Of a stretch of 64,000 nt of DNA, positions 56,845-64,000 are shown piece after piece (position 1 is the stretch's first letter; each line of letters opens with the position of its first letter). The stretch comes from Epiperipatus broadwayi (taxonomy: Eukaryota > Onychophora > Udeonychophora > Euonychophora > Peripatidae), in contig JAQFVV010012496.1 of the NCBI GenBank assembly GCA_028023455.1, positions 3,038,001 to 3,102,000 of the forward strand. Reading direction: 5' to 3'. Below the pieces are notes generated by a model. That model was given only the letters and a program-made list of their open reading frames with translations, had not been told where the DNA came from and did no database searches. The position numbers were made by a program, and so were the translations under genes.

Positions 56845-58272
56845 ACACAAAATCAATATTAAATGAAAATGATTTCATCAAAATCATGAACTAACTCCTA
56901 TATAGGATTTTCTGTGCATAATTTCCTTTATTTTTAAGAACTTACAATCAATTTAGTAGTCATTGCAAAAACAATTACTACATTTTTAGAATAAGAAATG
57001 TTAAGATTATTTTTTGTTTAGAGCACTGTGCTTAGGATAAAGACATCAATGATACCTATTTTTGAAACAAAATGTTTTACTGCACAAATAGCATGTGTGT
57101 GTGTAGAGGATATCCTAAAAAATCAACATATTTGCTTCCAATGCAAAAACAATTTTGTTATTTATAAGTAGATGATGGACAAAAAAAAAAAAACCTGTCT
57201 TATTAGCATTATATTTTTAACAACAAAATTGCTATCACGTGTCAATATAACTTTTTTTTTTCAGTATAAATAGAACTCTGAAAGATGGGGAAAAGTATCT
57301 GATTAGATTTTAATATCAGCTTTATAATCTCATAAGAAAATGTTGAACATGTTCAAGTTAAAAAAGGATCAAATTGCTAATGACTTATTGCCTATGGAGC
57401 TATGGCCTCTCTCTTTTATTAATAATAAAAATTACATCTTTACAAAATTATAATTCTTATTTTTACAATCGGTGTTCTGAGACAGATCTAACATTTAGAA
57501 TAATCTAATACTTTTACCTTCTAATCAAGATTCACAAAGTCTAGATATGAACACAAGAATAAATATGGGTGAGGTGCCATTTCACCACCACTCTGTACAA
57601 AGCTTTTAGATCTAAATCAATAGCCCTAGAAGAGAGTTAAATTCATCAGAAATGAGAATATGTAATCTGCCATAACTAGTGGTAGAAAATCAGTGTTATA
57701 TACATTACATAGTAGTCACAAACACATATAGTGGAACAAATGATATATTAACACATAACTCTCCAATATTTAGCAAAATATTCTGTGATGAATTTCACAA
57801 GCAGGGTGTTTCAGATGAATTTCCATTTCAAAGCTAGATGAATAATTAAAAATCGTTGTTCCTGCTATATTTATCTGAATACCCCCCCCCCCCAGACAAA
57901 AACATATTAAACAGTTAATCTTCTCTCAGCTGACAAACATAATGCTGGATCTGCCAAGAACTAGACGAAAAATCATCTTCCAAAATGATAATTTATATGG
58001 TTCAAATAGATGTGAAAAACATGAAAACAATGGCACATATCTCTCAAGATCTTTCCGACTAATTTAAATATTATTACATATTGGGCACAATTCTTAAACA
58101 AGTGAGAGATCAATATATTCTGCCAACAGCTCTAATATTCCTCTAGAAACTATACAAATAAATTTGGTCTAATTCTATACCATGTTGAATAGTTGTTTTG
58201 ATGCAAGTATTAGCTATACAGTATAAATATTTGAAAACCAGGCACTCTTTACAAACCTGGAACTTAATTTTA
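56845..58272. other. AT-rich stretch, nothing recognised
   Basis: Contains a C homopolymer near 57883. A plus-strand segment near 57930-58060 reads a short open stretch with no recognised family. Confidence 0.35.
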
Positions 58273-58496
58273 AGTATAGGGGATTTGAACTCAGATTTTC
58301 AAGTACCCTTCAACTACCCACACTATCTCATACAACTGATACACATGACCACACATATGTAGAAAAGATAAATAATCACCAATATACGTACTTCATGCTA
58401 AACCAGCACTCATCAGTTAGTCATGTGTATCAGTTGTATGAGATAGTGTGGATAGTTGAAGGGTGCTTGAAAATCTGAGTTCAAACTCCCTATACT
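58273..58496. mobile_element. Short fold-back, family A
   Basis: AGTATAGGGGATTTGAACTC and TTTTCAAGTACCCTTCAACT are complementary to AGTTGAAGGGTGCTTGAAAA and GAGTTCAAACTCCCTATACT. The left-arm ribozyme (minus) keeps CTGATGA and stem II, but GAAA is GAAG. The right arm lacks the module. Confidence 0.8.
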
Positions 58497-58763
58497 ATAC
58501 AGTATATTAATAAAGGGATCACAAGTCTTCTCGTTATTTTGTTTATCCCTGAAAAGTCTCCAATTAAACCGAAGATCTTCAGTATTCAACTTTATTTACT
58601 AAATCAGTTACTTGATGGAAGAGAAATTTCAGAAAATTTGACACATTTTTTTGATTTTGCGATGACCTTTCTTTCTATGTCCTAAGAGAATGTATCAACT
58701 GCAAACATTCTAAGAAAATAAACTTTTATTAAATTGAAAAATCTTTTTTAAGACGTATAAAAC

Positions 58764-58860
58764 TTTTTTTTTTTTCATAAGTCAAATGCGTTGACCGGGA
58801 AGTGAACCCGGGCCAGCTGCTTGGAAGGCAGCTATGCTAACCACTTGGCCACCAACGCTT
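58764..58860 (-). mobile_element. tRNA-Gly(UCC)-derived retroposon with perfect target duplication
   Basis: 58858-58788 (minus) is a 71-nt tRNA-Gly-like sequence: GCGTTGGTGGCC start, anticodon TCC in CTTCCAA, T-arm CCGGG-TTCACTT-CCCGG, and acceptor end GTCAACGC. It is followed by ATTTGACTTATG and a 12-base A-run (T 64-75 on plus). Exact 12-bp direct repeats GACGTATAAAAC flank it (58752-58763 and 58861-58872). These are the marks of LINE-mediated retroposition, so it is not an ordinary tRNA gene. Confidence 0.85.
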
Positions 58861-58872
58861 GACGTATAAAAC

Positions 58873-59504
58873 ATTTATTAGTGCATAATTTCATTATTTA
58901 TTCATAGATTTCTTTCATTTTGATTGCAAACTTTTATTGCACGGATTTTTTTATATTTTTAAATAATATAAAATTAAGCACACTAAAATTATTGATTTAC
59001 TTAAAAAACAAATCATTTGATATAATTGAATTACTTCAATTTTTTTTTTTTTGAAATTGCTTTTATTTTAGTACAGTGCTTTCCGCTTTATCATATTTAT
59101 AAGGCTAACTCCCCCCCCCCCGCCTTTTGTTTCTTTTCAAATAAGGCAATATTACATAAAATAACAGGGAATTATTTGATTGGTACAAATGTTAGCATTT
59201 ATTCCCAACATTAGCATTTTTGAAGAATTTTCTTATTTAAACATACGATGAGAATACTCACTTCATTCTTTTTTATAGTTGTGAATACAAATAACTTCGT
59301 TTTATAAGATTAAACAATACCTATAAGAATTGTTGAACTGCAATAAAAGGATTAACTTGTAATGACTACAATTTTTTTGTAAAACACTAAGGCTACAAAC
59401 AGTATGTGACATTGCTAATAAAAAAACATTATTTTATGGTATAATTAAGATTCCAAATTGACTTTAAAATTATGAAACAAATTAAATATTTTATTCTAAA
59501 ATAG
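58873..59504. other. AT-rich stretch, nothing recognised
   Basis: Contains a C homopolymer near 59110. The final part may be 3' flank of the piggyBac fossil. Confidence 0.35.
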
Positions 59505-60965
59505 AACACTTATCGCATTGGGGGGAGGGGTAGGGTGCTTACAAAAATCAACTTTCTATATATTCTGCAAACATAAAAAGGTTTTCTTCTCGACTGCATA
59601 GAACACTGATAGCAAATGTTCTTTATCTCAAGTCTGTTGTTGTCTGGACTCTCGTTAATGTTGTAATCACTAACTTCAAGCCTTCTTAATGCTTGTGGAA
59701 ATAAGGACACAAAGTTCATTTTGGAGATTACTAGTTAGAAGCTTTGCTTTTAAGTAAAAACTTGTAAATAATTTTGCTAGTATTTAAAAAAAAATCCATA
59801 GACTGAATTTTCATTGCATATAATTTTTGATATAAAATTAATGCAGTGAGAGTTGAAATATTCAACATTTGTAAGAAAATTGCCATTAACCAACAACTTG
59901 TTTTTCTGCAGGATTAATAATTACATTTCCAATCAAGTGGATATACTCCTTTTTTAAAGTTATAGTTTGCAATCATCACAGGTATGCTAGTGCTAAGAAT
60001 GATCTTGTTAGAATGGTGCATGGAAGAAATAATAGTACAACTATATATTTTTTAGACATGTTATAACAGTTTAAAGTCATCATGAAATCCACAAAGTGCT
60101 TTCTATTTTCTTGACATTAATGGCAGAAATGTTGTATGAAATTATTTTTTATTTTTCTTTAAATTTTCCCATATAAGTTAGTTCCATTTCTTTGCAACTT
60201 TGTGACTACTTCTAAAGAGCTAATCATTTCCATTGGAACTTTGTACTGGCTTTACCAATCTAATAACAGATTGTGATGGGATGCTTTTTCAGACAACATT
60301 TTGTTATCAGAACTTTTTCCTGAATGTATGATAATTGTTTAAAGTGTAGGTGAGGCAAAAGAGTTTTATTTCATATTTCACAGACTTTTTGGCTTATTAA
60401 TTTTAACTCTGCATCTTGCCCTAAATGTTAAAAGCATTTCATCAATGCGAGCTTATGTTTCAATGACAATTTTTTGTATAGCTTTCAATAATTGTTTCAA
60501 ATAACTCGATATCAGTCACAACTTCATTTCTTTTTTGTTCTTTTTAATCATCAGAATTATCAAAATGAAGTCAGAAAAGTAAAAATTAATTTCTTTTAAG
60601 CAGAGATGTTCAAAAAATTTCTCATCTGGTTCCATTAGTTGAATAGAACAAATTAAGTTTTTCATTGTCTGATTTGAATATTTCCACATACATTAGCAGT
60701 CACAAAAATGCTTTCAGTTCTAATAAATCCATATCATAGAATACGATTTTGAATTTTACATTTTAGCCTTACTTGTTCTATTTGTCCACATTATAATTTA
60801 CTAAGAATAATATAAATATTTGATTGAATACAAGTATAATTTATATACTTGGAGTTTTAGATGTAAATTATAAGGGATTTGAACACAGTCTTTCAAATTC
60901 TCTTTAGCTATCTGCACTATCTGATAGAACCGTTACACATGGACACATACATGCAAAAAAATAAA

Positions 60966-61020
60966 TGATCTCCAACATACGTATTTCATACTGAGCCAGC
61001 ACTCATCAGTTGATCCAGAT
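60966..61020 (-). ncRNA. Hammerhead, family A, with cleavage-site mutation
   Basis: Minus strand: ATCTGGATCAA, core CTGATGA, stem II GTGCTG-GCT-CAGTAT (six pairs with wobbles), GAAA, TACGTAT, then G where H (A, C or U) is required, TTGGAGAT. Helix III with its A reads ATACGTAT, a perfect palindrome. The G at position 17 predicts no cleavage although the fold is otherwise intact. Confidence 0.6.
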
Positions 61021-61265
61021 CATCTCCCACATACACACATATATATATAATCAGTGCTAGGTTTATATTAAGATAGCAAATCTTCAAACTTCAATGGACA
61101 GGCTGTAATCTCTCCATTCTAGATTAAGATAGAAAATCTTCAAACTTCAGTGGACAGGCTTCCATCTATTCCAGAATGGAATAGATTGAAGGCTGTCCAT
61201 TGAATTTGGTAGATTTTCTATCATAATATAAACCTAGCACTGATTATATATGTATGAGGGAGATA

Positions 61266-61318
61266 ATCTGGACTAACTGAAGAGTGCTGGTTCAGCATGA
61301 AATATTATATTGGAGATC
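61266..61318 (+). ncRNA. Type I hammerhead ribozyme candidate, family A
   Basis: ATCTGGACTAA, core CTGAAGA (61277-61283; position 7 may be any base), stem II GTGCTG-GTT-CAGCAT, GAAA (61299-61302), TATTAT, A17 at 61309, then TTGGAGAT. Inner helix I CTAA/TTGG and outer ATCT/AGAT pair across a GGA bulge. Cleavage is predicted after ATA (61309/61310). All invariant positions are satisfied. Confidence 0.65.
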
Positions 61319-61800
61319 ATTTATCTTTTCACATGTAAGTGGGCATGTGTAACAGTAGTATGAGACAGTGCAGATAGTTAAAGGGAGTTTGAAAGTATGT
61401 ATTCAAGTCCCTTATAATTTACATCTAAAAATCATATCAATAAATAATAAATTCTGTACTTGTGGCTGATATCCAAAGCTTTTGCATTACTGGTCAATCC
61501 TGATAAAGCTCTGAATATATTATGCTGTCTTATTCTTTTATTTATAGGTGAAGACTCTTTAGACTATTTAAATTCATTAGCACAGCTAAACATGTTGTTG
61601 CTTGAAGTATTTGTTGTCAAAATTACAGCATTAACATTCTTTTCAGTATCAGATTCAGACATTTCAGTATCAGTGTTGTGTTCAGTCACCATTTGCACAT
61701 CCCTATTATCTTCCATAGTCTCAGCAACATCATCATCTTCTTCATTACCCAACAGTCTGAAGCACCAGTCTTCCAAATCAGGATCATTTGGATGCATATT

Positions 61801-62090
61801 TTTATAAAAATTTGAACCAATAGAACATTTTCTTTTATGTACACACTAATCAGACATAGTGGTGTGCAAAATAAGTTGAATTTTCATAGTAAAACACCTG
61901 GGTAAAAAGCTGTGTAGCAATACCACCTAAAAAGCAACACCACACAATTTTTTTGGCCTTGTAATTGAGTTCAGTTGAACACATTTTTAAATAAAGTAAT
62001 ACAATCAGGTGTTATAATAAAATAAAATTTGATTTTTAATATTGTAAGCATTACTTATAAAAAGTAATATTAAAAATTATAAAAAGTAGT
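61801..62090. other. Probable 5' flank of the piggyBac fossil
   Basis: No gene. An ACACCTGGGTAAAAAGCTGT string near 61905 is the only distinctive sequence, and no matching end was found. Confidence 0.35.
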
Positions 62091-62204
62091 CTTGCGTTGT
62101 TAGCCGAGAGGTATCGCAGCCGCCATGCAAGCAAGTAGTTGGTTGCAGACGGGTGTGGGTTCGCGTCCCGGCAGATGCTATGACATATGAAAAAAAAAAA
62201 AAAA
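62091..62204 (+). mobile_element. tRNA-derived retroposon with class II-like head
   Basis: 62094-62179 is tRNA-like: D-arm TTAGCCGAGAGGTATCGCA, a long variable region (AAGTAGTTGGTTGCAGACGG) and the B-box GGGTTCGCGTCCC. The 86-nt length and D-arm suggest a Leu/Ser-type ancestor, though the anticodon arm is degenerate. It ends ATGACATATG and a long A-run. Target duplications AAAAATTATAAAAAGTA lie at 62072-62088 and about 62200-62215. The tail matches that of the two tRNA-Gly-derived copies, although the heads differ. Confidence 0.75.
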
Positions 62205-62672
62205 TTATAAAAAGTAATAACTGGAGATTTGGGGGAGGGGGGTGTATGGATAGAAATTTTTTATATATAAAGATTAGACTGGCATAGGAAAGTAGTATAA
62301 AACAACACTATTTGAGATAAATTCAGACTAATTTGATTTTTGTAAAGTAGACATAATTAAGAAAGTACTGATATAGACACTTGTTCAATTAAAATTTTTC
62401 TTATGAAATTAAGACATATGAAATTTCATAGCAATATCATATACAACTGTATCCATTGCAGATTAATTCAGTAAGTAGTTTATTTCAATCAATTGATATC
62501 TTACTTCTTGAAAAACATTGCAATCCATACATATTCATGTTTTTTAAAAAATCTGCTATTATAAAAAATTGCCAATTCTTATTTTATTATTTGAGACTTT
62601 GTTCTGTTGTATTAATAAAAGTAGTAAAAAAAAATTGTGCAAATTACTCTTGAATAATAGACAATAAAGATA
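62205..62672. other. AT-rich stretch, nothing recognised
   Basis: No gene or repeat recognised. Confidence 0.4.
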
Positions 62673-63511
62673 CGAGCGGAGACCCAAAAATAACCAGAAT
62701 TGTTCTCTGGTTTGTGCACCTATTATGTAATATATGCTTCTGCTGTTACACATTTTTTGCGAGTCCTTCTGCATCAATCTTCCAAAGGACACCACTATGT
62801 GAAATCATAATGTCACATAGTGCATTTTGTTTGTAAAGTGTATTCGTTTATTTGTCGATTTTTATAATGACTGAAAAGTGGAAACAATATGAAATTCTAT
62901 TTCCATTTACAGAAAATGGTAAGGAAAACATTTGCACTGCTTGAAACAGATTACAAGTAAGCTGATCTCATCATTTATGAATGGTTTAACTGAAATGTTA
63001 AATTCACCACATCCCTAAAAAGCATGGAAAGTGAAGTCTGAAGTCAAAACAATACTGATTTTTTTTTTAAAAGTAAATAGTCAAGTTCTGAAATATTTAC
63101 ACGATGCAATAAAATGTTATCATCCTGTTTTGTGGTGAAGAAAAGAGTGCAAGCTTCACCCTGTCAAAATGTCATCTCTCAAAGCTTTGAATGGGAAACA
63201 CTTTTTAATTAAATTTTGCTGTCTATCATTCATATTTGCTTAAGCTCACTTTGTGGAATTTTTTTTTTAATCTCCAGAATAAAAACAAATGTCTTTTTTT
63301 TTTTTTTTGCTGACATAGAAATGGTTAAAAAAAAACATGATAGGATTAAAGGGTATCACTTTACAAGTGTTTCCAATTATTTTGAAAATTGAAAAACCCT
63401 ATGTATTGCATCAAATGGATAATAATTTGAAAGAGATTAAATTTATAACACTTATAAATAAATAAACAATTTTGTATTATAAAATTCCAATTACTTTTGG
63501 GTACCCCCTGC
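62673..63511 (+). pseudogene. Mariner-like element with GVQW-type transposase start, decayed
   Basis: Flanked by TA (62671-62672 and 63512-63513). The ends GCGGAGACCCAAAAATAACC and the complement of GGGGTACCCAAAAGTAATTG are imperfect terminal inverted repeats. A start codon at 62867 begins MTEKWKQYEILF, resembling the MTEKKEQRINIKF start of GVQW/SETMAR-type mariner transposases. A shifted frame then reads MVRKTFALLETDYK and ADLIIYEWFN (equivalent to VFEWFKRF in the helix-turn-helix region). The catalytic domain is absent. At 839 bp it is a deletion derivative. Confidence 0.6.
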
Positions 63512-64000
63512 TATTAACTTGATTAATAAAAAGCAGAATTTTTAATTTAAATTTTTTAAAAAAATCTCTATCTGAAGCTTTTATTTGATAAAATAATTGT
63601 ATTCATCACTTGGAATAAAATTTTAATTTTTATTTTGCTTACTACAAGCTTTCTGCTCATGATCCAATATAAATTAGAAAGCGCTATATATAATATATTG
63701 GCTTTGTTAAAACGACCTGGTTGGATTAAAGGCATTTTAGGGTTCATTAGCATGCCTCCCCCCACCTTACAAATGTATGTTCAAAGTAAGAATAATAGTA
63801 ATAATTTTTAAAAATATAAGATCATGGCAAGAGGATTAAAAAAAGATAACTAGTTAGAAAATGAAGATTATCCTGCATCTGTGTAAACAACATTACAGAT
63901 ATAATATTTCTAACACTAAAATAAATCCAATGTTTTTTAGCAAAATTAAGAATGATTAATAATTCGTTTGTGTATTTATTAAATGACAGTTGTTATAAAC
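63512..64000. other. AT-rich stretch, nothing recognised
   Basis: No gene or repeat recognised to the window end. Confidence 0.4.

Larger units (their letters stand above)
60855..61430. mobile_element. Fold-back element, family A, inserted in piggyBac fossil
   Basis: TTTAGATGTAAATTATAAGG (60855) pairs with its complement ending ATTTACATCTA near 61427. The arms continue through GGGATTTGAACACAGTCTTT / GAAAGTATGTATTCAAGTCCC, with a ribozyme module in each. The centre contains a second inverted pair (CAAACTTCAGTGGACAGGCT near 61140 and its complement near 61190). Left flank text TACAAGTATAATTTATATAC also precedes the 28.7-kb copy, so the mobile unit may be longer than the palindrome. Confidence 0.8.
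59505..61800 (-). pseudogene. piggyBac transposase fossil, split by a fold-back element
   Basis: Read on the minus strand in shifting frames, the whole piggyBac order is visible. The acidic N-terminus is at 61564-61797 (MHPNDPDLEDWCFRLLGNEE start, EDDDVAETMEDNRD). Then HNIFRALSGLTSNAKALDI (61450-61530). The fold-back occupies 60855-61430. Then LLELKAFLGLLMY, FYSTNGTR, FDNSDD, VTDIELFETIIESY (60500-60760). First catalytic acid block RIDEMLLTFRARC (near 60440) and KPKKSVKYEIKLF. Then RLVKPVQSSNGND near 60240, TIISSMHHSN near 60020, and NYNFKKGVYPLD. The C-terminal cysteine-rich domain is at 59510-59719 (ICYQCSMQSRRKPFYVC). Without the insert it is about 1.7 kb, the normal length. Stops and frameshifts make it inactive. 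Terminal repeats were not identified. Confidence 0.75.

Overview
This window is AT-rich metazoan DNA with no intact host protein-coding gene and no recognisable exon. Everything that can be identified is transposable-element sequence or its debris: degraded non-LTR retrotransposons (LINEs), DNA transposons (mariner, piggyBac, Merlin-like, possibly hAT, plus non-autonomous terminal-inverted-repeat elements), tRNA-derived retroposons, and many long inverted (fold-back) repeats. The element mix suggests an invertebrate. A lophotrochozoan such as a mollusc or cephalopod fits the tRNA-derived SINEs and the RTE, mariner and piggyBac mix; an AT-rich cnidarian is not excluded. The species assignment is inference only.

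Layout. 1-0.76 kb: RTE-like reverse transcriptase fossil (minus). 5-6.2 kb: two fold-back elements. 6.7-7.9 kb: RTE-like endonuclease fossil (plus). 9-11.2 kb: fold-backs and tandem duplications. 12.4 kb: LINE C-terminal fossil. 14.8-15.5 kb: very long palindrome. 17.2 kb: tRNA-like palindrome. 18.6 kb: mariner fossil. 20-36 kb: dense fold-back families, a 73-bp tandem repeat, a tRNA-Gly retroposon and a second RTE endonuclease fossil. 37.8 kb: Merlin/ISXO2-like transposase fossil. 40-41.7 kb: 1.7-kb TIR transposon. 42.2-48.3 kb: nearly full-length two-ORF LINE on the minus strand, split by a 1.2-kb TA-flanked element. 49-52 kb: fold-backs with a low-complexity, probably misassembled core. 53.4-54.2 kb: another reverse transcriptase fossil whose YxDD motif has become a minisatellite. 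54.6-55.8 kb: tRNA-like palindrome carrying a nested hAT-like insertion. 56.4 kb: mariner. 58.8 and 62.1 kb: tRNA retroposons. 59.5-61.8 kb: piggyBac transposase fossil split by a fold-back. 62.7-63.5 kb: mariner-like element.

The most interesting signal is that the fold-back families are not featureless. Family C (10.2, 21.6, 32.0, 32.7, 34.5 and 35.0 kb), family A/A2 (5.4, 20.3, 24.4, 39.8, 51.2, 61.0 and 61.3 kb) and a single unit at 22.3 kb contain sequences that fold as type I hammerhead self-cleaving ribozymes. They show the CUGANGA core, a stem-loop II, GAAA, a very short and often palindromic helix III, an NUH cleavage triplet, and a helix I whose two strands are complementary and in places covary between copies. 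Two family C units lie head-to-tail with predicted cleavage sites 451 nt apart, as expected for retrozyme-like elements that move through circular RNA. In the fold-back copies the ribozyme is present on both strands.

Interplay: the LINEs are the plausible source of retrotransposition machinery for the SINEs and retrozyme-like units. The DNA transposons and fold-backs are nested inside one another (fold-back in piggyBac, TIR element in LINE, hAT-like element in tRNA palindrome), which gives a relative history. All homology calls are from reading translated motifs by eye; no database search or folding program was run.
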